From assembly GCF_900167135.1 (NCBI RefSeq), contig NZ_FUWZ01000002.1, forward strand, positions 1,018,651-1,082,650: DNA of 64,000 nt, written 5' to 3'. Both the position numbers and the translations under genes were made by a program. Positions 1 through 8,048 of the stretch are shown here, in pieces. Origin of the DNA: Chitinophaga eiseniae (GTDB lineage: Bacteria > Bacteroidota > Bacteroidia > Chitinophagales > Chitinophagaceae). The notes below the pieces were generated by a model. That model saw only the letters and a list, made by a program, of their open reading frames with translations. It searched no databases and was not told the DNA's origin. Within the stretch, counting starts at the first letter, position 1, and each line of letters opens with the position of its first letter.

Positions 1-1
1 G

Positions 2-70
2 CTGGCGGCCAACGAGGTGAAACTACCCACGACGTCTACCAACGTAACATTCAGCACATCAGACAGCTGA
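2..70 (+). CDS. 3' end of an unidentified gene (partial)
   Basis: Reading frame 2 is open from the window edge to a TGA at 68-70 and gives 22 residues (LAANEVKL...FSTSDS). A strong hairpin begins 17 bp further on, as expected behind a gene end. Frame 1 is also open but runs straight through that hairpin, so it is less likely. The minus strand is open here too. The tail is too short to suggest a family. Confidence 0.4.
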   Translation: MAANEVKLPTTSTNVTFSTSDS

Positions 71-87
71 TCATGGCATTAACAGCA

Positions 88-120
88 AAAGGCCCGTTGG
101 TATGGTACCAACGGGCCTTT
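88..120. terminator. bidirectional intrinsic terminator
   Basis: A perfect 15-bp stem (88-102 with 106-120) has a 3-nt loop, an A-run on the left and a T-run on the right. It can serve both the gene ending at 70 on the plus strand and the thioredoxin-fold gene ending at 143 on the minus strand. Confidence 0.85.
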
Positions 121-142
121 TCTATACATTATCGCAGAACGG

Positions 143-649
143 TTATTCTTTTTCTTTCCTGGAGCTGTTCAGCAGGATGCGGGACAGGTCTGCTTCCACA
201 GATTCTTTCGGTGCGCCTACGATACGACCCACTTCGCTGCCATCGCGGTAAACGATCACGGTAGGCAGTTTTTTCACTTTATAGTCAGTAGGAGCGTCCG
301 TCTGCATTTTCTGATCAGCGCCAAACATCAGCACCTGGTCTTCCGGGCTGCCGGCGGTGATCATCACTTTATACAGTTCAGGAACCACCTTACGGCTGGT
401 TTCGTCCCAGGTGCCCATTACCACCACCAGGTTATAATTGGTGCGGTTGGACTTAATGTAGTTAAGCATATTATCGTTGGGCTGATAGCTGTTCACCCCC
501 TTATAAAACCAATCGGTAGACTGGTCCTGCATCAGGGTTTTCATTTCAATTTTGCCTTTGATCACTTTATCGTTTCCATTCTGTGCCCAGGCCATTGTTG
601 AAAAAAGCAGGCCGCCTCCCAGTAGTAATGTTTTCAAGCGCATAAACAT
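143..649 (-). CDS. secreted thioredoxin-fold protein lacking the CxxC motif
   Basis: 168 residues. An N-terminal signal peptide (about 1-22, ending AWAQ) predicts export to the periplasm. The rest follows a thioredoxin-like layout: strand LVVVMGTW at 74-81, a helix with VVPEL, and the cis-proline element KLPTVIVYRDG around 127-137 followed by GRIVGAP. Where thioredoxins have WCxxC this protein has WDETS, so there is no redox-active cysteine pair and reductase activity is unlikely. A binding or scaffold role is an inference. The start lies 4 bp after the MerR gene stop, so the two are probably co-transcribed and may be translationally coupled. A second ATG at 643 is an alternative start. Confidence 0.8.
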   Translation of the reverse strand: MFMRLKTLLLGGGLLFSTMAWAQNGNDKVIKGKIEMKTLMQDQSTDWFYKGVNSYQPNDNMLNYIKSNRTNYNLVVVMGTWDETSRKVVPELYKVMITAGSPEDQVLMFGADQKMQTDAPTDYKVKKLPTVIVYRDGSEVGRIVGAPKESVEADLSRILLNSSRKEKE

Positions 650-653
650 GTTT

Positions 654-1160
654 TTATAATTGATCTTTCAGTTCGGTTAAAAAACCACGTACCTTAAGCA
701 AAGCCTGTACCATTTCGAAATTTCGGGCTGCCAGCTTGAGATCTTCCTTCAGCTTTTGTTTGGCGCCTTCGATGGTATATTTTCTTTCCCGCAGCAGATG
801 GTAGATCAGTTTGAGGTGCTGGATGTCTTCCTGACGGAACAGCCGGTCCCCTTTCCTGTTCTTTTTGGGTTGAAGAATATCGAATTCATTTTCCCAATAG
901 CGTATCAGCGAAGTATTTACCCGGAACATGGCAGCTACCTCACTGATTGAATAATATTGCTTATCCAGCACTAATTTGTCCAACTCCATAATCAAGTCTG
1001 GGTCTTCCGATACCTCTTTCAATGATTTACGTCCCCGCTTTTTACCAGGCTGTCTGGGTACAGCTACGGCCTTCTTCACTTTTGCTTTTACAGAACCTCC
1101 CGCAGTCTCCGGTACCGGGTGGGGAGTTCCAGGTGTGGAAAAGAGGTCTAACTGTTGCAT
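654..1160 (-). CDS. MerR-family transcriptional regulator
   Basis: 168 residues. A basic, proline-rich N-terminal tail with an AT-hook-like KKRGRKS segment (about 40-46) precedes a MerR winged helix-turn-helix at about 69-140 (YYSISEVAAMFRVNTSLIRYWE, then DRLFRQEDIQHLKLI and a HLLRERKYTI wing/helix). The C-terminus is short and has no effector domain or metal-binding cysteines, so the ligand, if any, is unknown. It sits between an M23 peptidase gene upstream and a thioredoxin-fold gene downstream, all on the minus strand. Its targets cannot be read from the sequence. Confidence 0.85.
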   Translation of the reverse strand: MQQLDLFSTPGTPHPVPETAGGSVKAKVKKAVAVPRQPGKKRGRKSLKEVSEDPDLIMELDKLVLDKQYYSISEVAAMFRVNTSLIRYWENEFDILQPKKNRKGDRLFRQEDIQHLKLIYHLLRERKYTIEGAKQKLKEDLKLAARNFEMVQALLKVRGFLTELKDQL

Positions 1161-1300
1161 AATGGTAAAAAACGGTGAAAAATATTCTTTACGGGAATGA
1201 AGTTAAGCTTTTCATAGCAAGCTTACCGCTTTTATCCTCCGGAAAAATATCATTTACCTGTTGCAACGCATTAAAACCTAAGCACTAACGGCGACGGGCA

Positions 1301-2272
1301 TTAGTCGAACGACTGGTTGCCGGACCGGGCCATCTTCAGCATGCGGTCAAATTGTTCGGGAGTGAGGTCATTAAAGAAGAAGTACACCGGGTCAACTTTC
1401 TCTCCGTTCTTAATGACTTCATAGTGGCAGTGGGGGCCGGTGGACTTACCGGTGCTGCCCACCCAGCCCAGTACATCGCCGCGTTTAACGGCCTGTCCGG
1501 TCTTCACCTTCATACGGAACATGTGGCCATATAATGTTTTATAGCCATATCCATGCCTTACGATCACGTGGTTGCCGTAGCCCACGTCGCTCAGGCTGGC
1601 CTCTTCCACCGTACCGTCGCCGGTAGCGTAGATAGGAGTGCCGCTGGGCGCCGCAAAGTCAAGCCCCGCATGATACTTCATGGTTTTATAGATCGGGTCG
1701 ATACGGTATCCGAAACCGGAGGCGATGTGCTTCAGGTCTTTGTTGGCCACCGGCTGTATAGCCGGGATGGACGCCAGCATCTGTTGTTTGTTTTTTACCA
1801 GGTTATCGATCTCTTCGTATGATTTTTCCTGTGATTTAATGCGATTGGTCAGTTCTTTCAGCAGGATGCCGGTAGAAGCAATGATTTCGCTGCTGGCAAA
1901 GGATTGCAGCTGGGCAGCCTCCTCGTCGCGGTTGATTTTGCCTTCCCGCGCACTGTCCGGGATGGGAGAGGCCTCAAATATCACCCGGTAAATTTCATTA
2001 TCACGCTCTTCCAGTTCGGCCAGCTTCCCCCTCATTTCCTTTACGCGGCCCTGCATGGCTTCATATTTTTCCTTCATCCCCTCCAGATCGCGGCGCAGCG
2101 ACTTTTCCTTGGGGGAATCCACCACCCGGTAGGCCACAGACAGAAAGATCGCCCCGGTAACAATGGCAGCAGATACAAACCCGAGTATCCTCAGGATCTT
2201 CACCCGCAGCGATACTACGAGCTTCTCATATTTTAATGTTTGGGTGTTGTAAAAATATTTAACCTTCTTCAT
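1301..2272 (-). CDS. membrane-anchored M23 (LytM) metallopeptidase
   Basis: 323 residues. A short cytoplasmic N-terminus and one transmembrane helix (about 27-50) lead into a coiled coil (about 56-95) and a linker, then a LytM/M23 domain (about 180-300). Zinc ligands and catalytic residues are present: H201 and D205 in HAGLD, and H281 and H283 in GPHCH, with YGH at 248-250. The protein should therefore be an active periplasmic peptidoglycan endopeptidase anchored in the inner membrane. The coiled-coil plus LytM layout resembles the EnvC/NlpD/MepM groups. It is divergent from alaS and leads the minus-strand run towards the MerR gene, 140 bp away. Confidence 0.9.
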   Translation of the reverse strand: MKKVKYFYNTQTLKYEKLVVSLRVKILRILGFVSAAIVTGAIFLSVAYRVVDSPKEKSLRRDLEGMKEKYEAMQGRVKEMRGKLAELEERDNEIYRVIFEASPIPDSAREGKINRDEEAAQLQSFASSEIIASTGILLKELTNRIKSQEKSYEEIDNLVKNKQQMLASIPAIQPVANKDLKHIASGFGYRIDPIYKTMKYHAGLDFAAPSGTPIYATGDGTVEEASLSDVGYGNHVIVRHGYGYKTLYGHMFRMKVKTGQAVKRGDVLGWVGSTGKSTGPHCHYEVIKNGEKVDPVYFFFNDLTPEQFDRMLKMARSGNQSFD

Positions 2273-2623
2273 GCACCGGGTGTACTTTACGCTGGCTTAC
2301 AGCAGTGAACGCTGTTTCAGCAGTTTTATTTCATGAGGTCCAAACAAGCGGATGGCCGTTTTTGCGTTATTTTCTGTCCACATTAACTTTTTTGCCGGGT
2401 AACACAACCTTTTTTGAATAATCATACAGGTTTCAATATTTTTGCACTCCCTGTAAACCGTCGGAAAATAAGGCGCACAAACCTAATGTAATTAGATTAA
2501 AACATCAACCTTTTGAATGTCAATTTTCTAACTACTTTATAATGGCTTGAAAAACAATACAAAAACGTTCGTTTTTCCCAGTTACATGGAAATAAAAATA
2601 CATATTAACTCGCATCCATATTT
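2273..2623. other. divergent intergenic region, M23 peptidase / alaS
   Basis: 351 bp that becomes very AT-rich towards alaS. It holds the alaS promoter candidate listed separately and an unusually long predicted alaS leader of about 170 nt. I saw no tRNA, no obvious T-box (not expected in this phylum) and no other hairpin with a T-run. The promoter of the peptidase gene was not identified. Confidence 0.5.
2413..2444 (+). promoter_or_regulatory. Bacteroidota-type promoter for alaS
   Basis: A -33 element TTTG (2413-2416) and a -7 element TATTTTTG (2437-2444, consensus TAnnTTTG) are separated by 20 bp. The predicted start near 2451 leaves a 5' leader of about 170 nt before the alaS ATG. Confidence 0.55.
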
Positions 2624-5245
2624 ATGACAGCATCTGAGATAAGACAGCAATTCCTGGATTTTTTTGCGTCGAAAGGACACCAGATCGTTCCTTCTGCCCC
2701 TATCGTGATCAAAAACGATCCCACCCTGATGTTCACCAACGCGGGCATGAACCAGTTTAAAGACTACTTTCTGGGAAATAAAACGCCTGCCCACACCCGG
2801 GTGGCGGACACGCAGAAATGTCTCCGGGTAAGCGGCAAACATAACGACCTGGAAGAAGTAGGTATCGACACCTATCACCACACCATGTTCGAAATGCTGG
2901 GCAACTGGAGCTTTGGCGACTATTTTAAGAAAGAAGCCATCGCCTGGAGCTGGGAGCTGCTGACAGAAGTCTATAACATCCCGAAAGACAAACTCTATGT
3001 CACTGTTTTTGAAGGAGATGCGAGCGAAAACCTGCCTAGAGACGAGGAAGCCTTTAACTTCTGGAAAGAACATATTTCCGAAGACCGCATCCTGCTGGGC
3101 AACAAAAAAGACAATTTCTGGGAAATGGGCGACACCGGTCCCTGTGGCCCCTGCTCCGAAATACACGTAGACTGCCGTCCTGACAACGAAAGACAGGCGA
3201 TAGACGGTAAAACGCTGGTCAACGCGGACCACCCGCAGGTGATTGAAATATGGAACAACGTATTCATGCAGTTCAACCGCCTGAAGGACAAGTCTCTCGA
3301 ACCATTGCCAGCCAAACACGTGGACACCGGCATGGGCTTCGAACGCCTGGTACGCGTACTACAGGGTAAAACCTCCAACTACGACACCGACGTGTTCATG
3401 GGCACCATCCATATCACCGAACAACTCACCGGTAAAAAATATGAAGGCACCGATAGTCGTAAAGACGTGGCTTTCCGCGTAATAGCGGACCACATCCGCG
3501 CCATCTCCTTCACCATCGCTGATGACCAGCTACCGTCCAACACCGGCGCCGGTTACGTGATCCGTCGCATTCTGCGCAGGGCCGTACGCTACTACTTCTC
3601 CTTCCTCGATGTAAAAAAACCACTCCTGCATGACCTTGTGCCGGTACTGGCCGCCCAGTTTTCCCACGTATTCCCCGAACTGCAACAGCAGGTGGAATTC
3701 GTGAAGAAGGTGGTATTTGAGGAAGAGAACAACTTCCTCCGCACCCTTGACAGCGGCATCCGCCGGATCGAAGACTTAATGCAGCAACAGACAGCCAGCA
3801 AAGTTGTTGATGGCCAGACCGCCTTCGAATTATACGACACCTACGGTTTCCCCTACGACCTCACCATGCTCATCGCCTCAGAAAACGGGTTCTCCGTAGA
3901 CGAGCCGGGCTTCAAAGCCGCGATGCAGCAACAGAAAGACCGCTCCCGCGCCGCTACCGCCATAGATGCCGGCGACTGGGTAGTACTGGACGAAACACCC
4001 GATTCGGTATTCATCGGATACGAACAACTGGAAAGCACTACCAAACTGCTGAAATACCGTACCGTGAAGGCCAAAGGCAAAGAGCAGTTCCAGCTGGTAC
4101 TGGGCCAGACTCCTTTCTACGCAGAAAGCGGCGGACAAGTAGGCGATACCGGTGTACTTCACTTCGGCGACGAGGCCATCCACGTGACCGACACCAAAAA
4201 AGAAAATAACCTGATTATTCACTTTGCTGATAAACTGCCGACCAATCCCGCCGCGAAAGTAAAAGCAACAGTGACTAAAGATAAGCGCCATAATACTGCG
4301 CGTCACCACTCCGCTACCCACCTGCTGCACGCCGCACTGCGTCAGGTACTGGGCACGCACGTGGCACAGAAAGGCTCGCTGGTGAACGCCGAAGCGCTGC
4401 GCTTCGACTTCTCCCACTTCGCCAAAGTAACCGACGAAGAGCTCGCGCAGATTGAAGCCCTCGTTAACGAAAAGATCCGCCAGAATATCCCGGTGGTGAT
4501 CAAGGAGCTGCCGAAAGAAGAAGCCCTGCAACTGGGCGCCATGGCCCTCTTTGGTGAGAAATACGGCGACGTGGTGCGGGTAGTGATCATGGACCCGGCC
4601 TACAGCGTAGAGCTGTGCGGCGGTACCCACGTGGCCACCACCGGAGAACTGGGCCTGTTCAAGTTTGTGTCTGAAGGAGCGGTAGCTGCCGGCGTACGCC
4701 GCGTGGAAGCCGTTACCGGCGCTCTTGCGGAAGCCTTCGTGAACGAACAGCTGCAGCAACTCAAAGAGATTAGAAATACGCTGAAAAATCCGAAAGAACT
4801 GGTAAAAGCAGTGGAAACACTGGTACAGGACAAATCTTCCCTGGAAAAACAAGTGGAAGCCCTGGAACTGGAAAAAGTCCGCCAGCTCGCTGCCGGCCTG
4901 CGCGACCAGGTACAGGACATCAACGGCGTCAACTTCCTCGGACAGGTGGTGAACGTCAGCAATGCAGAAGGCCTGAAACAACTGGCCCTCCAGCTGAAAA
5001 ACGACATCCCCAACCATGTACTGCTGTTTGCAGCCAATATCGGCGGCAAAGCCAGCGTAGCCCTCAGTATCGCAGAGGAACTGGTGACAGCCAAAGGATG
5101 GGAAGCGCCTAAAATCATCAAAGAAAAAGTAGCTCCGCTGATCAAAGGCGGCGGCGGTGGGCAGAAATCCTTTGCCACCGCAGGCGGCCAGGAAACAGAC
5201 AAACTGGACCAGGTTGTGGCTGCTGTGAAAGCGATCCTCGGATAA
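2624..5245 (+). CDS. alaS: alanyl-tRNA synthetase
   Basis: 873 residues, the usual full length. It charges tRNA-Ala with alanine in the cytoplasm. The class II catalytic core is N-terminal (HTRVADTQKCLRVSGKHNDLEEVG and HHTMFEMLGNWSFGDYF at 85-101). The editing domain that clears Ser- and Gly-tRNA-Ala has its metal-binding H562 and H566 (HSATH) and C665 and H669 (CGGTH). A coiled segment (about 700-770) and the C-Ala domain with a glycine-rich KGGGGGQ follow. No Shine-Dalgarno is seen upstream of the ATG. A hairpin terminator follows 22 bp after the stop. A 457-residue antisense frame over the 3' half is a shadow. Confidence 0.98.
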   Translation: MTASEIRQQFLDFFASKGHQIVPSAPIVIKNDPTLMFTNAGMNQFKDYFLGNKTPAHTRVADTQKCLRVSGKHNDLEEVGIDTYHHTMFEMLGNWSFGDYFKKEAIAWSWELLTEVYNIPKDKLYVTVFEGDASENLPRDEEAFNFWKEHISEDRILLGNKKDNFWEMGDTGPCGPCSEIHVDCRPDNERQAIDGKTLVNADHPQVIEIWNNVFMQFNRLKDKSLEPLPAKHVDTGMGFERLVRVLQGKTSNYDTDVFMGTIHITEQLTGKKYEGTDSRKDVAFRVIADHIRAISFTIADDQLPSNTGAGYVIRRILRRAVRYYFSFLDVKKPLLHDLVPVLAAQFSHVFPELQQQVEFVKKVVFEEENNFLRTLDSGIRRIEDLMQQQTASKVVDGQTAFELYDTYGFPYDLTMLIASENGFSVDEPGFKAAMQQQKDRSRAATAIDAGDWVVLDETPDSVFIGYEQLESTTKLLKYRTVKAKGKEQFQLVLGQTPFYAESGGQVGDTGVLHFGDEAIHVTDTKKENNLIIHFADKLPTNPAAKVKATVTKDKRHNTARHHSATHLLHAALRQVLGTHVAQKGSLVNAEALRFDFSHFAKVTDEELAQIEALVNEKIRQNIPVVIKELPKEEALQLGAMALFGEKYGDVVRVVIMDPAYSVELCGGTHVATTGELGLFKFVSEGAVAAGVRRVEAVTGALAEAFVNEQLQQLKEIRNTLKNPKELVKAVETLVQDKSSLEKQVEALELEKVRQLAAGLRDQVQDINGVNFLGQVVNVSNAEGLKQLALQLKNDIPNHVLLFAANIGGKASVALSIAEELVTAKGWEAPKIIKEKVAPLIKGGGGGQKSFATAGGQETDKLDQVVAAVKAILG

Positions 5246-5267
5246 ATTCATTTTCCATATGAACAGG

Positions 5268-5298
5268 AAGGCTGACTCTTGGGGGTCAGCCTTTCTTT
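5268..5298 (+). terminator. intrinsic terminator of alaS
   Basis: Stem AAGGCTGAC (5268-5276) with GTCAGCCTT (5285-5293), 8-nt loop, then a T-rich run. It shares its core word with three other hairpins in the window. Confidence 0.8.
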
Positions 5299-5330
5299 AT
5301 TTAATACCTGCCCGCCGCGCAGTTCCCCCC

Positions 5331-5360
5331 GCCTTCAGCCCGGGGGCCCGGGCTGAAGGC
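5331..5360. repeat. GC-rich perfect palindrome
   Basis: Arms of 14 bp (5331-5344 and 5347-5360, GCCTTCAGCCCGGG) are separated by 2 nt and followed by AAAATTTT. It is far more GC-rich than its surroundings. It could be a second terminator or a dispersed REP-like palindrome. No second copy is in this window. Confidence 0.6.
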
Positions 5361-5373
5361 AAAATTTTAACAA

Positions 5374-5403
5374 TTCATCTGGTGACCGTCGTCACCTGAT
5401 GAA
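5374..5403. promoter_or_regulatory. operator-like inverted repeat upstream of the two-PDZ gene
   Basis: Half-sites TTCATCTGGTGAC (5374-5386) and GTCACCTGATGAA (5391-5403) are inverted with one mismatch and a 4-nt spacer. The site ends 10 bp before the predicted -33 element, a position suited to a dimeric regulator. No T-run follows, so it is not an obvious terminator. Confidence 0.5.
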
Positions 5404-5413
5404 CAGTTTTAAC

Positions 5414-5444
5414 TTTTTCTTACCTCTTACCCCCGTTAATTTTG
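5414..5444 (+). promoter_or_regulatory. promoter of the two-PDZ gene
   Basis: TTTT at 5414-5417, a 19-bp spacer and TAATTTTG at 5437-5444 (matches TAnnTTTG). The leader would be about 18 nt to the ATG at 5470. Confidence 0.55.
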
Positions 5445-5469
5445 TATCACTCAAAAATCAAACTGACAT

Positions 5470-6477
5470 ATGAAAAACGTACTCAGAAATTTTACCCTCG
5501 CAGGCTTTGGTTGCCTCATCGTGAGCGTGGCCGCCGCACAAAATCCGGGTGCTTCCTCCAAAGATAAAATGGGCGAGTATGATGAAATCGTCATTAAAAA
5601 CAAAAGCAACAAAGGCGGTAAGGTAACCGTGGAAATCAAAGACGGCGACATCCTGGTCGATGGCAATAAGCTGGACCAGTACAACAATCCGGACATCTCC
5701 GTTTTCCGCCGCAAGATTACGCCGATAAACGGCAATAATTTCAGCTTCGGCGGTCCTTCCCGCGGTGACATCCAGCTCTTCAACAGTGATGGAGACGACG
5801 AAGGGGAAGCAATGCCTATCTCCGCCAATAAAGCCGTACTGGGCGTCATCACTGAAAAAACCACCGCTGTGGGCGCGACCGTGAAGTCCGTGGCCCCTGG
5901 CAGCCCTGCGGAGAAAGCCGGCCTGAAAGCAGGAGACGCCATCACAAAAATCAATAATAAAACTATCAACGAACCGAAAGAACTGTACGAAACTATCGGT
6001 AGTTTCAAACCCGGCGATAAAATAACGGTATCGTATACACGCGATAACAAACCAAACAAAGCCACCGTTACGCTGGACGAAAGAAAAGAAGACGCTTTCA
6101 GCGGCCTCTTTAATGCGCCCCGCAGAAGAAGCGAAATGTTCGCTTTCCCCATGCCCCGTGGCAGACAGGGATTTGGTGGTTTTGAAAGGGCCGATGACGG
6201 CGTAAAACTAGGCATACAGGTGCAGGACACCGATGACGGCGATGCTGCACAGGTGATCAATATGACGCCGGGGTCGCCCGCAGAAAAAGCAGGATTCAAG
6301 GTCAACGACCTGATCACCGAAATGGCCGGCAGCCCGGTAAAATCAGCCCACGACGTAGCGGAGATTTATCGTGGCAACCGCAACAAGGGGATAATAACGG
6401 CTACAGTTAAACGAAATGGTCAGACGCAGACCATCAGCATCAAGGTTCCAAAGAAGCTGCACACAGCAGATCTTTAA
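5470..6477 (+). CDS. secreted protein with two PDZ domains
   Basis: 335 residues. The signal peptide (about 1-23, cleaved near AAA-Q) predicts a periplasmic location. Residues 24-115 are a low-complexity, charged region of unknown fold. PDZ1 spans about 121-204 and PDZ2 about 245-328; both carry the SPAEKAG motif and a hydrophobic carboxylate-binding strand. HtrA/DegP proteases have this paired-PDZ C-terminus, but no trypsin-like domain (no His-Asp-Ser, no GNSGG) is present. It is therefore more likely an adaptor or chaperone for unfolded or C-terminal peptides. An inverted repeat next to its promoter suggests it is regulated. Confidence 0.85.
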   Translation: MKNVLRNFTLAGFGCLIVSVAAAQNPGASSKDKMGEYDEIVIKNKSNKGGKVTVEIKDGDILVDGNKLDQYNNPDISVFRRKITPINGNNFSFGGPSRGDIQLFNSDGDDEGEAMPISANKAVLGVITEKTTAVGATVKSVAPGSPAEKAGLKAGDAITKINNKTINEPKELYETIGSFKPGDKITVSYTRDNKPNKATVTLDERKEDAFSGLFNAPRRRSEMFAFPMPRGRQGFGGFERADDGVKLGIQVQDTDDGDAAQVINMTPGSPAEKAGFKVNDLITEMAGSPVKSAHDVAEIYRGNRNKGIITATVKRNGQTQTISIKVPKKLHTADL

Positions 6478-6519
6478 AATAAGTACTTTTTTCTTTTGGG
6501 TTTAATTATACAGGCGGGG

Positions 6520-6543
6520 AGGCTGACCATCACAGGTCAGTCT
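6520..6543 (+). terminator. probable terminator after the two-PDZ gene
   Basis: Stem AGGCTGACC (6520-6528) with GGTCAGTCT (6535-6543; one G-T pair), 6-nt loop. The downstream T-run is broken (CTTCGTTCTTCT), so it may be weak. The convergent aldehyde dehydrogenase gene ends just beyond it. Confidence 0.5.
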
Positions 6544-6558
6544 CTTCGTTCTTCTGCA

Positions 6559-7941
6559 CTATTTCATGATCTTTTTCAGCAGTCCGAGTTTATTCTTAAA
6601 CGGTGGATACTTTACCGGCACATCCAGCCAGGTAGCGGTTTTCAGCATTCCCTTGGCATGGGTGAACGTATCAAAACTATAACGGCCGTGGTACTGCCCC
6701 ATACCACTGTAACCAGCGCCGCCGAAAGGCAGTTCCGGATTGGTAAGATGTACCAGCGCATTATTCACGCAGCCGCCGCCAAAGCGCACCTGTTCTATTA
6801 ATGCTTTCTCTGTTTTTTTGCTTTTAGTGAAGACGTACAACGCCAACGGATAGGGGTTTTTCTTAATCGCCTGTATCGCCTGCGGCAGCGTCTCAAAGGT
6901 CAGCACCGGCAGCACCGGGCCGAAGATTTCCTCCTGCATCACCGGGTCGTCCCATTCCACCTCTTCCAGCAGGGTAGGGGCTATATACCGCTGCTCACGG
7001 TCAGTCTGACCGCCATGCAGCACCCGTCCTTCTTTCAGATAGGCCGCTACCGCATCAAAACGGCGGGTATTGATCATGCGGGCATAGTCCTGGCTGGCAG
7101 CGGGGTTTTCGCCGAAGAACTCCACAATAGCCTCTTTCAGGGCGGCCACCAGCGCTTCTTTTATTTTATGATGCACCAGCAGGTAATCCGGCGCTACGCA
7201 GGTTTGTCCGGCATTCCAGAACTTGGACCATACAATTCGTTTAGCCGCCACCTTTACATTTACCTTTTCATCCACCACGCAGGGTGATTTGCCTCCCAGC
7301 TCCAGCGTCACCGGCGTAAGATGCGGTACGGCCATCTCCATGATTTTTTTTCCCACAGGGATGCTGCCGGTAAAAAACACATGATCGAACCGGAACGCCA
7401 TCAGGGCAGGGATCACGGTACCACCTTCGCCTTCCACCACACTGATATAGGCAGGTTCAAAGGTGTCTTTGATCAGGTCTGTGATAACCGTCGCCGTATG
7501 CGGCGCCAGTTCGGAAGGTTTCAGGATGGCGCAGTTGCCACCGGCGATGGCCCCTACCAGCGGGCTGAGTTGCAGCATAAAAGGATAATTCCAGGGCGCA
7601 ATGATCAGCGTAAGCCCCAGCGGCTCACGATACACCCGGCTGCTGCTGGGATAAGTCACGAAGGGGGAAGTCACCACCTCCGGCTCCATCCACTGTTTCA
7701 GGTTGGCCGCTATATAGGCTATTTCTTCATACAGGAACCCGACTTCGCTGCTATATGCTTCCAGCGGGTGTTTATGGAGGTCCAGTTTCAATGCTTCGAG
7801 AATACGGGGCTCATAACGCTGAATAGCTTTTTTCAGCTTTTGCAACATCGCTTTTCTGAAGGCATAGGGGTGGGTCACTCCGGAATCGAAATAGTCGTGC
7901 TGGGCATTATACAGCTGACTGATCTGGGCATTGCTGATCAT
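6559..7941 (-). CDS. NAD(P)-dependent aldehyde dehydrogenase, ALDH3-like
   Basis: 460 residues, the shorter length typical of the ALDH3 / fatty-aldehyde / coniferyl-aldehyde class. It oxidises aldehydes to acids. Seen: oxyanion-hole Asn118 (APWNYP), cofactor loop FTGSIPVGKKI (190-200), general base E214 (LELGGKSP), catalytic C248 (GQTC) and the E(I/M)FGPVLPV motif. The C-terminal KKIMK tail is short with no clear hydrophobic anchor, so it is probably soluble. The substrate cannot be assigned. It stands alone between two convergent/divergent neighbours. Confidence 0.93.
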   Translation of the reverse strand: MISNAQISQLYNAQHDYFDSGVTHPYAFRKAMLQKLKKAIQRYEPRILEALKLDLHKHPLEAYSSEVGFLYEEIAYIAANLKQWMEPEVVTSPFVTYPSSSRVYREPLGLTLIIAPWNYPFMLQLSPLVGAIAGGNCAILKPSELAPHTATVITDLIKDTFEPAYISVVEGEGGTVIPALMAFRFDHVFFTGSIPVGKKIMEMAVPHLTPVTLELGGKSPCVVDEKVNVKVAAKRIVWSKFWNAGQTCVAPDYLLVHHKIKEALVAALKEAIVEFFGENPAASQDYARMINTRRFDAVAAYLKEGRVLHGGQTDREQRYIAPTLLEEVEWDDPVMQEEIFGPVLPVLTFETLPQAIQAIKKNPYPLALYVFTKSKKTEKALIEQVRFGGGCVNNALVHLTNPELPFGGAGYSGMGQYHGRYSFDTFTHAKGMLKTATWLDVPVKYPPFKNKLGLLKKIMK

Positions 7942-8022
7942 AGGGTGAAAATTTAACCTTTATCTGTCTCAAGTTAGGTATTTCCGGGCATGAAATAGGT
8001 CGGAAACCCAGCATTATTTGAA

Positions 8023-8030
8023 TATATTTG
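8023..8030 (+). promoter_or_regulatory. -7 element for gatB
   Basis: TATATTTG matches TAnnTTTG and lies 18 bp before the ATG. No good -33 TTTG is seen 19 bp upstream, so support is partial. Confidence 0.35.
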
Positions 8031-8048
8031 CGATAATCAGTACGGATT

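Noticed and set aside
1..264. Plus-strand frame 1 (63-residue ORF with ATG at 73) as a gene
   Set aside because: It reads through a perfect terminator hairpin and into the antisense of the thioredoxin-fold gene.
3878..5251. 457-residue minus-strand frame over alaS
   Set aside because: Wholly antisense to a complete, motif-rich alaS. Its composition is that expected of a shadow frame in a GC-biased gene.
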